Positions 1 through 6,293 of a stretch of DNA of 7,383 bases are shown one piece after another. The notes beneath the pieces are model-generated. The model was given only the letters and a program-made list of their open reading frames with translations, was not told the origin of the DNA and ran no database searches. Source of the stretch: an uncultured Sphingomonadales bacterium (GTDB taxonomy: Bacteria > Pseudomonadota > Alphaproteobacteria > Sphingomonadales > Sphingomonadaceae); NCBI GenBank assembly GCA_903958285.1, contig CAJBSR010000020.1, forward strand, positions 1 through 7,383, given 5' to 3'. The translations under genes were made by a program, and so were the position numbers. Positions within the stretch are counted from its first letter, which is position 1. Every line of letters begins with the position of its first letter.

Positions 1-188
1 ATGCCCGCGCGGACTTCAGGGTCCTGCAACACGTCAAAGCTGCCAAACTCAACGCCAAGGCGCTCAAGGATGGCGACGGCGCGGCTGGAAAAGCCGCACT
101 GCGGAAAATAGGGCGTGCCCTTCATGAACAGCAGAACATCGCTGCTGTTCACAATTTCGCCGATACGGGCTTGGGTGGCGTCGGTCAT
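1..188 (-). CDS. grxD: Monothiol glutaredoxin, Grx4/GrxD family (3' part cut by window edge)
   Basis: The first 62 residues of a CGFS-type monothiol glutaredoxin are visible; the rest lies beyond base 1. The protein starts [13 protein letters not shown] and contains MKGTP (residues 22-26) and the diagnostic single-cysteine active site CGFS at 31-34, preceded by FPQ. In this family the CGFS cysteine and glutathione hold a bridging [2Fe-2S] cluster in a homodimer or in a heterodimer with BolA, for cluster delivery or iron sensing in the cytoplasm. The start is supported by an AGGA Shine-Dalgarno 7 nt upstream, which lies next to the TGA stop of the BolA gene 10 bp away, so the two are probably translationally coupled. 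Complete members are usually just over 100 aa. The family call is firm; the symbol follows the E. coli name. Confidence 0.93.
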   Translation of the reverse strand, partial: MTDATQARIGEIVNSSDVLLFMKGTPYFPQCGFSSRAVAILERLGVEFGSFDVLQDPEVRAG

Positions 189-198
189 GTTCTAATCC

Positions 199-432
199 TC
201 AATCGGGGATGGCAGTAGTGAGTTGAAGGGCGTGGAGTTCTCCGCCCATGCGGCCGCCGAGGGCGGCATAAACGGCCTGATGCTGGCGCACACGGGGCAT
301 CCCTGCAAAGGCAGCAGATGTCACCTTGGCAGCATAATGATCCCCGTCTCCGGCGAGATCCGTGATGTCGATCACGGCATCGGGAAATGCAGCGCGGATC
401 AGGTCTTCAATATCGGCGGCAGCCATTGGCAT
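199..432 (-). CDS. BolA family protein, IbaG-like
   Basis: A 77-aa BolA-fold protein. The loop GDGDHY (28-33), the block FAGMPRVRQHQAVYAAL (42-58) and the late LHALQL (66-71) match the BolA family, and the pattern resembles E. coli IbaG more than BolA itself. H32 and H67 are the likely cluster ligands by comparison with the H-type family members; this is inferred from alignment by eye. BolA proteins bind CGFS glutaredoxins through a shared [2Fe-2S] cluster, and the glutaredoxin gene follows 10 bp downstream, which supports the pairing. The upstream DUF1476 stop is only 3 bp before this start, and no strong Shine-Dalgarno is visible, so translation is probably coupled. A second ATG two codons later (426) is an alternative start. 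Confidence 0.93.
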   Translation of the reverse strand: MPMAAADIEDLIRAAFPDAVIDITDLAGDGDHYAAKVTSAAFAGMPRVRQHQAVYAALGGRMGGELHALQLTTAIPD

Positions 433-435
433 AAG

Positions 436-759
436 TTATTTCGATTCCATCAACTGGCGGCGGGCTTCAACTTCATGGTCGGACAGCGCTTTGCGGACTT
501 CTTCATCGCTTGTGTCGACGCCCGCGGCCGTCAGATCGCCCAAAAGCTTGCGGATGACATCTTCATCACCGGCTTCTTCAAAATCAGCCTGAACGACGGA
601 TTTTGAATAGGAATCGGTTTCCTCAGTCGTCAGCCCCATTTTTGCGGCGGCCCATTGACCCACGAGCCTGTTGCGTCGCGCCGTGATCCGGAACGACATG
701 TCCTCATCCCGCGCGAATTTGTTCTCAAAAGCATTTTCGCGATTATCAAAGGTGGTCAT
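436..759 (-). CDS. DUF1476 protein, zeta-type inhibitor of F1Fo-ATPase
   Basis: A 107-aa hydrophilic protein without signal or membrane segments. It matches DUF1476, which in Paracoccus denitrificans is the zeta subunit that blocks ATP hydrolysis by the F1 sector. The N-terminal segment MTTFDNRENAFENKFARD is the part known to act as the inhibitory arm, followed by ARRNRLVGQWAA (27-38) and the acidic block DFEEAGDEDV (59-68) typical of the family. The start has AAGGGA 5 nt upstream. It is the first gene of a three-gene unit with bolA and grx4 and lies about 30 nt downstream of a predicted transcription start. No ATP synthase gene is in the window. Family membership is clear; inhibitor activity in this organism is inferred, since some alphaproteobacterial zeta proteins inhibit only weakly. 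Confidence 0.9.
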   Translation of the reverse strand: MTTFDNRENAFENKFARDEDMSFRITARRNRLVGQWAAAKMGLTTEETDSYSKSVVQADFEEAGDEDVIRKLLGDLTAAGVDTSDEEVRKALSDHEVEARRQLMESK

Positions 760-795
760 GTCAGTCCCTTTCTCATGCCGAACTCGTCTGTTCTC

Positions 796-824
796 ATAAT
801 AGGGACTGCGGGCCCGACGTTCAA
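796..824 (-). promoter_or_regulatory. Sigma-70-type promoter of the DUF1476-bolA-grx4 unit
   Basis: On the minus strand a -35 box TTGAAC (bases 824-819) and a -10 box TATTAT (801-796) are separated by exactly 17 bp. Each hexamer differs from the bacterial consensus at one or two positions. Transcription would begin near base 789, leaving a leader of about 30 nt before the DUF1476 start at 759. The site lies in the 86-bp gap after the oxidoreductase stop, so the unit can be transcribed independently of leuD even if some readthrough occurs. No operator-like repeat stands out around it. Confidence 0.6.
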
Positions 825-845
825 CGCCGAAACCCGCGCATCCAC

Positions 846-1847
846 CTAGTCATTTGTGACGACGAGCTTCCCGATGGCTTCGCGCCGCGCCATCTTGGCA
901 ATGGCATCACCGCCCTTGGCAAGCGGGAAGGTGTCGGTGACACGCGGATTGATCTTGCCGTCCTTCCAAAGGCGGAAGAGGCGGGCGATGTGATCGCGGT
1001 TCTTTTCCGGATCGCGCATCGTGAACGCGCCCCAGAACACGCCGCACACATCGCAGCTCTTGAGCAGCGTGAGGTTGAGCGGCAGCTTCGGGATCCCTGA
1101 CGGGAAACCAACGACGAGGTAACGGCCTTCCCAGGCAATGCTGCGGATCGCAGGGTCCGCATAATCGCCGCCGACCGCGTCATAGATGATGTCCGCGCCA
1201 TTGGGGCCGACAGCCTTCTTAAACGCCTCGGACAATGCCTTGGACTGGTCTTTGTCAAAAGGTGCGCGACCATAGATCACCACGTCCGAAGCCCCCGCTT
1301 CACGCGCAACCTTTGCCTTTTCCTCCGAAGAGACCGCCGCGATGACACGCGCGCCAAACGCCACGCCCAACTCAATCGCGGCCAGGCCAACGCCACCAGC
1401 CGCACCAAGGATGAGCAGCGTATCGCCTTCCTTGATATGGCCACGGTCCAGCAGCGCGTGGATCGATGTGCCATAGGTCAGGATCAGCGCGGCACCTTCG
1501 GCAAAGCTGCGCTCTGCGGGCAATTCATAGGCGGTCGCGGCATTGAGCACGACCTTTTCAGACATGCCGCCACTGCTGCCGGTCGCGCCCAAAACGCGGT
1601 CCCCAACCTTAAAATTGGTCACGCCTTCGCCCACCGCCTCAACAATGCCAGACACTTCGCTGCCCGGCGAGAAAGGCCGGGGCGGCTTGAACTGATATTT
1701 GTCTTCGATGATGAGGACGTCGGGGTAATTGACCGAACAGGCCTTCACCGCGACGAGAATCTGGCCGGGACCGGCAACTGGATCGGCCACATCTTCCAGA
1801 ACCAGCGTTTCCGGGCCACCGGCTGCCTTTGACAATAATGCTTTCAT
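846..1847 (-). CDS. NADPH:quinone oxidoreductase-like protein (zinc-independent MDR family)
   Basis: A 333-aa medium-chain dehydrogenase/reductase. The N-terminal catalytic domain (about 1-120) has SVNYPDVL (38-45) and [13 protein letters not shown] (61-73). The Rossmann fold carries the nucleotide-binding GAAGGVG at 148-154. The catalytic and structural zinc ligands of alcohol dehydrogenases are not apparent, which places it in the quinone oxidoreductase branch that uses NADPH to reduce quinones or activated double bonds. The true substrate cannot be read from sequence. The start at 1847 is chosen because AGGAG lies 8 nt upstream and the protein then begins [13 protein letters not shown], as usual for the family; an in-frame ATG nine codons earlier would overlap leuD more. 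Its ATG overlaps the leuD TGA by 4 bp (ATGA), so the two are co-transcribed and probably coupled. Confidence 0.88.
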   Translation of the reverse strand: MKALLSKAAGGPETLVLEDVADPVAGPGQILVAVKACSVNYPDVLIIEDKYQFKPPRPFSPGSEVSGIVEAVGEGVTNFKVGDRVLGATGSSGGMSEKVVLNAATAYELPAERSFAEGAALILTYGTSIHALLDRGHIKEGDTLLILGAAGGVGLAAIELGVAFGARVIAAVSSEEKAKVAREAGASDVVIYGRAPFDKDQSKALSEAFKKAVGPNGADIIYDAVGGDYADPAIRSIAWEGRYLVVGFPSGIPKLPLNLTLLKSCDVCGVFWGAFTMRDPEKNRDHIARLFRLWKDGKINPRVTDTFPLAKGGDAIAKMARREAIGKLVVTND

Positions 1848-2437
1848 GATACCGCTCCTGCCTGCCAAGGCCATGCTTCTTTCGCACGGCTCTCATAAGT
1901 TGAAATCTTCGCATCCATCGCCATCGTCAGGCCGACTTCGTCGAGGCCGTTGAGAAGGCAGTTCTTACGGAACGCATCAATCTCAAAGGCAAAGCGGTCC
2001 TGAAACGGTGTCGTCACCGTCTGCGCTTCAAGGTCGATATGAATGGCGTCCGTCTTGGCGACCTCCATCAACCGGTCAATCGCCTCTTGCGGCAGGACGA
2101 CTGTGAGGATGCCGTTCTTAAAGGCATTGCCCGAAAAAATGTCTGAGAAACTTGGCGCGATCACGGCCTTGATCCCAAGATCAAGCAGCGCCCAAGCTGC
2201 ATGTTCCCGGCTGGAACCGCACCCGAAATTGTCGCCCGCGATCAGAATGGGGGAGCCTGAGTATTCAGGGCTGTCGAACAGATTTTCCGGGTCCTTACGC
2301 AGCGCCTCAAACGCGCCTTTGCCAAGGCCGGTGCGGCTGATGGTCTTCAGCCATTCCGCCGGAATGATGACATCCGTATCGATGTTTTTCAGACCGAACG
2401 GATAGGCTTTGCCGTCGATCGTGTTGACCGGTTCCAC
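1844..2437 (-). CDS. leuD: 3-isopropylmalate dehydratase small subunit
   Basis: A 197-aa swivelling subunit of isopropylmalate isomerase, which with LeuC and its [4Fe-4S] cluster interconverts 2- and 3-isopropylmalate in leucine synthesis. Diagnostic segments are NIDTDVIIP (18-26), [13 protein letters not shown] (68-80) and [14 protein letters not shown] (97-110), and the length is typical. The start is GTG: the codon at 2437-2435 reads GTG and is preceded by AAGGGA 8 nt upstream, followed by EPVNTIDG. The large-subunit gene leuC is not adjacent; a TauE/SafE permease ends 55 bp upstream, with a terminator-like hairpin between. The downstream oxidoreductase overlaps by 4 bp. The identity is secure; how transcription reaches it is less clear. 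Confidence 0.96.
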   Translation of the reverse strand: MEPVNTIDGKAYPFGLKNIDTDVIIPAEWLKTISRTGLGKGAFEALRKDPENLFDSPEYSGSPILIAGDNFGCGSSREHAAWALLDLGIKAVIAPSFSDIFSGNAFKNGILTVVLPQEAIDRLMEVAKTDAIHIDLEAQTVTTPFQDRFAFEIDAFRKNCLLNGLDEVGLTMAMDAKISTYESRAKEAWPWQAGAVS

Positions 2438-2451
2438 GCAATAAATCCCTT

Positions 2452-2484
2452 AAAAAAGCTGCCCGACCGATTGGCGGTGTGCAG
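2452..2484 (-). terminator. Probable rho-independent terminator between the permease gene and leuD
   Basis: Read on the minus strand just after the permease stop, the arms CTGC/GCAG and ACCG/CGGT form an interrupted 8-bp hairpin (2484-2459) that is followed by C and then six T's (2457-2452). The overlapping palindrome GCAGGCCTGC (2490-2481) could compete with the hairpin. The T-run leads straight into the Shine-Dalgarno of leuD. Simple termination of the ygfZ-permease transcript is the plain reading. A regulated or leaky terminator is also possible, because I find no convincing -10 box for leuD in the remaining gap. Confidence 0.45.
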
Positions 2485-2492
2485 GCCTGCCG

Positions 2493-3257
2493 TCAACCCC
2501 GCCAGAGCTTCAGAAGCGCGCCAAGTGCCGAGACAACCAAAAGAATGACGACGGCTGTGCGCCAGGTCCGTTCCGGCACAGTGCCGAAAAACTTCGACCC
2601 GACGTGATTTCCAGCCAGCATCAGCGGGAAAACCGCAGCAGAAAGCAGCACCAGATGCCCGTCGAGCAGACCCCGCAACCAAGCCGTCAGCGTGCCCGCC
2701 GTGGCCGCTGCGAAGAAGACGAGAATCATCGATCCGCGCGCCGCCATCGGCGTCACTCCGCTGCGGACAAAGTAGAGGACCACAGGCGGCCCCGGCATCG
2801 CCGCAAAGCCGTTAAGCACGCCGGCCGCCAGTCCCGTCGCCGCGATATGTGAAGGCGCCCGGTTGGGGAGAGGTGCGCGCTTGATGAGAAAGATGCCAAA
2901 ACACCCGATGGCGATCGCCGCGATCATGAGGCGGGCGGTGTCCGGCGCGGTTGCCGACAGAACCAGCAGCCCCAAAGGCGTGCCGAGCGCTGCGCCAAGG
3001 GCAACGCCCGAAACAAGCCGCCGGTCGATATGCGCGATCGCTCCGCTCACACCGAAGGGTCCGATCAGCATTTGCAAGATAATGGCAAGCAGCACCGCCT
3101 CGGTTGGCGGAATGACGAGACCCATCAAAGGGACGGCGAGAATCGCAAAGCCGAAGCCTGTCAATCCACGCACAGCCCCCGCGCCCAGCACGATGCCGCA
3201 CAATGCCATAAATGCAGCAGGATCAAGCCCCAGCCAAGCTTTTATCAGGTCCGCCAT
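2493..3257 (-). CDS. TauE/SafE family membrane permease
   Basis: A 254-aa, strongly hydrophobic inner-membrane protein with about eight membrane segments (roughly 12-49 as two, then 53-74, 80-100, 106-125, 138-165, 173-196, 201-224, 233-251). It has the internal duplication of the TauE/SafE family: RGLTGFGFAIL (30-40) in the first half is echoed by AGVLNGFAAMPGPPVVLYF (145-163) in the second, and GNHVGSKFF lies at 216-224. Members are proposed exporters of sulfite, sulfoacetate or other anions; the substrate here cannot be predicted. The start has a purine-rich AAGGGGGG a few bases upstream. It follows ygfZ on the same strand with an 89-bp gap and precedes leuD. There is no taurine or sulfur gene nearby to support a sulfonate role. 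Confidence 0.88.
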   Translation of the reverse strand: MADLIKAWLGLDPAAFMALCGIVLGAGAVRGLTGFGFAILAVPLMGLVIPPTEAVLLAIILQMLIGPFGVSGAIAHIDRRLVSGVALGAALGTPLGLLVLSATAPDTARLMIAAIAIGCFGIFLIKRAPLPNRAPSHIAATGLAAGVLNGFAAMPGPPVVLYFVRSGVTPMAARGSMILVFFAAATAGTLTAWLRGLLDGHLVLLSAAVFPLMLAGNHVGSKFFGTVPERTWRTAVVILLVVSALGALLKLWRG

Positions 3258-3346
3258 CTATCCCCCCTTGGCCCGCTATGCGGTGCCATCAACGCTGCTA
3301 TCGCATGGGGGCTTTACGGGACGCAAGGGAGGCCACCGCGCGTCGA

Positions 3347-4021
3347 TCAATCAGCGGATAGCGCCGGTGCCAACCAATCGGGAATGAGAGCGCCCCCGGG
3401 GTCCGACACCGGGCGTCGCTCAACCGAGCCATCCGGCAACACAAACAACCGCCGGTTGACCTTCTGACGATAGTTCATCCGCGCCGTATTTTCCTGCCCG
3501 ACATAGCAGCCCTTGGTGAAGCTGACGCCATTGAGTTCGACCGCATTGGTCTCCAGCCAGAGCGTCTTGTCCTGCCCGAGTTCGGCGGCGCCTTCGGGCA
3601 CAGCAAGTGACAGGCGGTGCGCGTGATATCCGGTCGCATCGCCATCCGGCGCCGCAATCCAACGACGACCCAATGCCGGCAGACGCGGGTCGGGCAAACC
3701 GTCCCCGCCCTCTTTCGACCAGTGCACAGCCAACGTCGCATCCCGCGCAATGGTGATCGGCCGGCGCAGACGGTACATGCTCAACCGCCTGGCAAGCGCG
3801 TCGGCCTGTTCTGCCTCGCAGTCGATCAGAACATCGTCCCCGTCTGCCCAGAGCAGAAAATCGAACAGCGCCTTGCCCTGCGGCGTCAGCAGCCCCGCCC
3901 AGACCGGCAGCGCGCCCAGCACATCGTTCGTCACAAGACCTTGCAAAAATCCGCGAACATCCTCACCGGACATTCGGATGACGGCGCGGTCGCCCAGAGT
4001 CGTGTTTGCCATGCGCCCCAT
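3347..4021 (-). CDS. ygfZ: YgfZ/GcvT family folate-binding protein
   Basis: A 224-aa protein of the YgfZ family, related to the glycine-cleavage T protein. The N-terminal part has [17 protein letters not shown] (18-34), and the signature KGCYVGQE is at 170-177 with the conserved cysteine C172, followed by [15 protein letters not shown] (178-192). YgfZ proteins use folate and this cysteine to help repair or maintain certain [4Fe-4S] enzymes such as MiaB; that role is known from E. coli and inferred here. It is much shorter than the E. coli protein (about 326 aa), in line with compact alphaproteobacterial forms. The start at 4021 has GGGA 8 nt upstream; ATG at 4012 ([11 protein letters not shown]) is also plausible. 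It is divergent from pyrC. Confidence 0.88.
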   Translation of the reverse strand: MGRMANTTLGDRAVIRMSGEDVRGFLQGLVTNDVLGALPVWAGLLTPQGKALFDFLLWADGDDVLIDCEAEQADALARRLSMYRLRRPITIARDATLAVHWSKEGGDGLPDPRLPALGRRWIAAPDGDATGYHAHRLSLAVPEGAAELGQDKTLWLETNAVELNGVSFTKGCYVGQENTARMNYRQKVNRRLFVLPDGSVERRPVSDPGGALIPDWLAPALSAD

Positions 4022-4059
4022 CTAGGATGTCCCGACCAGAAACCCAAGCCGGAGCCGAA

Positions 4060-5097
4060 ATGACCGACCGCATCACCATCCGCCGCCCTGATGACTGGCA
4101 TGTCCATCTGCGCGATGAAGAGATGATGGCCGCCGTCGTGCCCTTCACAGCACGCCAGTTCCGACGCGCCATCGTGATGCCCAATTTGAAGCCGCCGGTC
4201 ACCACGCCGGAACAGGCCGTCGCCTATAAAGCGCGCATCATGGCGGCGCTTCCGGCCGACAGCGATTTTGAGCCGCTCATCACCTGCTATTTAACCGATT
4301 CTGCCGACCCCGATGAAATTGAGCGCGGATTTAAGAGTGGGGCCTTTACCGCGGTGAAACTCTACCCCGCCAACGCCACCACCAATTCCGCGCACGGCGT
4401 GACCGACATCGCCAATGTGATGGGCGTGCTGGAGCGGATGCAGAAAATCGGCATGCCTTTCCTCATCCACGGCGAAGTCACCGACCATGATGTCGACGTC
4501 TTCGACCGCGAGGCTGTGTTCATCGAGCGGACCATGACAAAGCTGGTGCGCGACTTGCCAGACCTGCGCGTGGTGTTTGAGCATATCACGACCAAAGACG
4601 CAGCAGAGTTCGTGGAGAGCGCTGGCCCCAATGTTGCGGCCACCATCACGCCACAGCATCTGCACATTAGCCGCAATGCCATGCTGGTCGGCGGCATCCG
4701 CCCGCATCTTTACTGCCTGCCGATTGTGAAGCGGGAGGAACATCGCCTCGCTTTGCGTAAAGCCGCGACGTCCGGCTCGCCCAAATTCTTCCTCGGCACC
4801 GACACCGCGCCCCACGCCATTGAAACCAAGGAAACCTCGTGTGGTTGCGCGGGCATCTTCAACGCACCCTATGCGATGGAGAGTTATGCGCAGGTGTTTG
4901 ATGAGGAAGGCGCGCTGGACCGACTGGAGGCGTTCGCCTCACTCAATGGCCCCGCTTTCTACCGCCTGCCCGTCAACGAGGGTACCATCACGCTGGAGCG
5001 AGCCCCCACCGCTGTGCCGGACACCATTCCGGCTGCAGGCTCTGCCTTAGTGCCGTTCCACGCAGGCGAAACGCTGCCCTGGCGCCTCGTCGACTGA
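4060..5097 (+). CDS. pyrC: Dihydroorotase (class II, PyrC type)
   Basis: A 345-aa cytoplasmic zinc enzyme that cyclises N-carbamoyl-L-aspartate to dihydroorotate, the third step of pyrimidine synthesis. All expected metal-site residues are present: H14 and H16 in DDWHVHLRD, the lysine to be carboxylated K100 in [13 protein letters not shown]137 in IHGEVTD, H175 in FEHITT and D248 in LGTDTAPH. These sit two positions below the E. coli numbering, and the length is nearly the same (348 aa). The start at 4060 has GGAG 5 nt upstream and gives the usual [13 protein letters not shown]; in-frame ATGs at 4027 and 4006 lack this support. It is divergent from ygfZ and appears monocistronic. The next gene converges on it. 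Confidence 0.97.
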   Translation: MTDRITIRRPDDWHVHLRDEEMMAAVVPFTARQFRRAIVMPNLKPPVTTPEQAVAYKARIMAALPADSDFEPLITCYLTDSADPDEIERGFKSGAFTAVKLYPANATTNSAHGVTDIANVMGVLERMQKIGMPFLIHGEVTDHDVDVFDREAVFIERTMTKLVRDLPDLRVVFEHITTKDAAEFVESAGPNVAATITPQHLHISRNAMLVGGIRPHLYCLPIVKREEHRLALRKAATSGSPKFFLGTDTAPHAIETKETSCGCAGIFNAPYAMESYAQVFDEEGALDRLEAFASLNGPAFYRLPVNEGTITLERAPTAVPDTIPAAGSALVPFHAGETLPWRLVD

Positions 5098-5116
5098 CTT
5101 AATAGTTCGACGGAGA

Positions 5117-5149
5117 TAAAAAGGGCCGCAACTTGCGCTGCGACCCCTT
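5117..5149. terminator. Hairpin terminator between convergent pyrC and the DUF1134 gene
   Basis: AAGGG (5121-5125) plus CGCA (5127-5130) pair with TGCG (5139-5142) plus CCCTT (5145-5149), leaving an 8-nt loop and a small internal loop. On the minus strand the stem ends in a run of five T's (bases 5122-5118) followed by ATC, a good terminator for the DUF1134 gene. On the plus strand the trailing sequence is TTAAGTTTGG, so termination of pyrC is plausible but weaker. An overlapping AACTT/AAGTT pairing (5130-5134 with 5150-5154) is an alternative fold. Confidence 0.55.
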
Positions 5150-5207
5150 AAGTTTGGTGCGACCCGAAATTTTCTTTTCGTTGATCGCTTCCCTCGAACG
5201 GCGCCCT

Positions 5208-5948
5208 TCAAAAGGGCAGCCAGCGGGATTTTTCACTGAACTTCATATATCCAATATTGGCCCCCAGCCGGACGCCAACACCTAATCTGATGGGGATGAT
5301 AACAACATCACCGCGTCGCAAATATGTGGCCGAAAGGCCACCGACGAAATAAGCACGTCCCTCCACCTGCGGATAGCGGCGGTAAAGATCCTGACTGTCA
5401 TACAGATTGTAGACGAGCACGAAGGTCTTCGCGGCATCGCCCCCCAGATCAAAGCCTAGCGACGGGCCGGTCCAGTAAACGGGACGTTCCCCTTCGACCG
5501 AATGCACCATCGTGCCCGACCCATAACGGAAGCCGACCCCAATCGCGCCGGAGGCTTCGCGCCCCGCAATATAGGCGTTGGGTTCGCCTTGGTCCTTCAG
5601 GATTTTCTCCAGCATTTCAGCAAGGCCCTTGGCCCCTTTGCCGAACACGCCTTCGGCCGCGCCGATGAGATCATCCTTCTTATAAGTCTTGGCCGGCATA
5701 GCGGCCGACGCTGTCTCTGCACCGGATGCAACGGACGGGCCGGCAACATCCTGCGGCCCTGCGAGGTCCGACTGCGTCACATCTGTCTCGATGGCCGCAT
5801 CCCCAATCGGCGCGGACGTAGACGGTGCGGCGGGCACTTCATAGGGCGCGCTGGGGTCAACCTGCTTGACCTGCGCCGCTGCCGGTCCAGCCGCGACCAT
5901 GATCGCCACCACACCTATTGCAAAACGACGCGCCCATTGCCCAATCAT
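5208..5948 (-). CDS. Secreted DUF1134 domain protein of unknown function
   Basis: A 246-aa protein with a clear Sec signal peptide: MIGQWARRFA, a hydrophobic core to about residue 20, then GPAAA before Q26, the likely cleavage site. Residues 27-88 form a low-complexity linker rich in Ala, Pro, Ser and Asp. The DUF1134 domain spans about 90-246, with KDQGEPNAYIAGREASGAIGVG (118-139), GPSLGFDLGG (161-170), VLVYNLYD (177-184), YFVGGLSATYLRRGD (200-214) and a C-terminal WLPF. The family is widespread in alphaproteobacteria and has no assigned function. The glycine-rich strands faintly recall lipid-binding SYLF domains, but this is only a visual resemblance. The start at 5948 is preferred because GGGAG lies 6 nt upstream and it gives a normal signal peptide; longer in-frame starts at 5963 and 6083 do not. 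The product is probably periplasmic or outer-membrane associated. Confidence 0.85.
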   Translation of the reverse strand: MIGQWARRFAIGVVAIMVAAGPAAAQVKQVDPSAPYEVPAAPSTSAPIGDAAIETDVTQSDLAGPQDVAGPSVASGAETASAAMPAKTYKKDDLIGAAEGVFGKGAKGLAEMLEKILKDQGEPNAYIAGREASGAIGVGFRYGSGTMVHSVEGERPVYWTGPSLGFDLGGDAAKTFVLVYNLYDSQDLYRRYPQVEGRAYFVGGLSATYLRRGDVVIIPIRLGVGVRLGANIGYMKFSEKSRWLPF

Positions 5949-6070
5949 GCCAAACTCCCACATATCAATTTGCCAAGCTAGAATCGCCTCCCTCCGCGCC
6001 CGCAAGGCAAGAGCGACGAGGTGAGTCGAATTTACGCCAGTTTGAATCAAAATTCCGCAGCGTTGGGGCA

Positions 6071-6099
6071 TTGTGTCCTGCAAAAGCCCTCGCTATAGC
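6071..6099 (+). promoter_or_regulatory. Possible promoter of the tRNA-Ser gene
   Basis: TTGTGT (6071-6076) and TATAGC (6094-6099) are 17 bp apart and would start transcription about 14 nt before the tRNA. Neither hexamer is close to perfect, so this is a candidate only. The remaining gap, about 5949-6070, must hold the promoter of the leftward DUF1134 gene; I see no convincing box pair there, only a small symmetrical TTTGA-A-TCAAA at 6041-6051. Confidence 0.35.
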
Positions 6100-6119
6100 C
6101 GCCCCAGCCAAGCGCATCG

Positions 6120-6211
6120 GGAGACGTGGGTGAGTGGCTGAAACCAACGGTTTGCTAAACCGTCGTAGCGGGTAACCGCTACCGCGAGTTCGAATCTCGC
6201 CGTCTCCGCCA
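6120..6211 (+). tRNA. tRNA-Ser (anticodon GCT)
   Basis: A full class II tRNA cloverleaf is visible. The acceptor stem pairs GGAGACG (6120-6126) with CGTCTCC (6201-6207), followed by discriminator G6208 and an encoded CCA (6209-6211). The anticodon stem is ACGGT/ACCGT (6147-6151 and 6159-6163), the loop is TTGCTAA, and the anticodon GCT at 6154-6156 reads AGC and AGT serine codons. The long variable arm GTAGCGG/CCGCTAC and the T arm GCGAG-TTCGAAT-CTCGC (6184-6200) are typical of tRNA-Ser. It stands alone, with no other tRNA beside it. Confidence 0.97.
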
Positions 6212-6215
6212 TTGC

Positions 6216-6262
6216 TTTCCACGTATTTTCGATTGCCCACCGCATCGAACTTACGTTGGAAA
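6216..6262. repeat. Imperfect inverted repeat, 16-bp stem, just after tRNA-Ser
   Basis: Starting four bases after the tRNA CCA, TTTCC and ACGTA (6216-6225) and TTCGAT (6228-6233) pair with ATCGAA (6244-6249), TACGT (6252-6256) and GGAAA (6258-6262). The loop is 10 nt, there is a 2x2 internal loop, and one T is bulged. Neither side is followed by a T-run, so it is not a classical terminator. It lies between convergent transcripts and may end or process either one. Confidence 0.5.
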
Positions 6263-6287
6263 ATGAGGCCCTAGCGCACCCCTTCAT
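6260..6287 (-). terminator. Weak terminator candidate after the LuxR-type regulator gene
   Basis: On the minus strand, shortly after the regulator stop, ATGAAGG (6287-6281) can pair with CCTCAT (6268-6263) with one bulged A, around a 12-nt loop. The stem leads into a short T-run (6263-6260). The stem is short and the T-run modest. It abuts the larger inverted repeat at 6216-6262, and the two structures may act together. Confidence 0.25.
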
Positions 6288-6293
6288 TGCAGT

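Noticed and set aside
223..606. Plus-strand 127-codon reading frame
   Set aside because: It is antisense to BolA and DUF1476, both clear family members, and shows no recognisable domain.
2481..2490. Perfect palindrome GCAGGCCTGC as an operator for leuD
   Set aside because: It is short and GC-rich, and part of it is already used in the terminator-like hairpin; no second copy supports a binding site.
2863..3387. Plus-strand 174-codon reading frame opposite the permease
   Set aside because: Rich in Arg, Pro and Ala with no domain; it mirrors the hydrophobic permease coding strand.
4291..4815. Minus-strand 174-codon reading frame opposite pyrC
   Set aside because: Antisense of a complete, well-conserved dihydroorotase; no family match and no start context.
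5949..6083. N-terminal extension of the DUF1134 protein
   Set aside because: It would place 45 residues before the signal peptide and has no Shine-Dalgarno, whereas the start at 5948 has GGGAG at good spacing.
5965..6240. Minus-strand reading frame across the tRNA-Ser, containing DGEIRTRG
   Set aside because: This is the familiar false protein produced by translating the antisense of a serine tRNA; the cloverleaf explains the sequence.
6120..6262. Integration site or genomic island boundary at the tRNA 3' end
   Set aside because: The tRNA is intact, no direct repeat of its 3' end occurs in the window, and no integrase or foreign gene follows.
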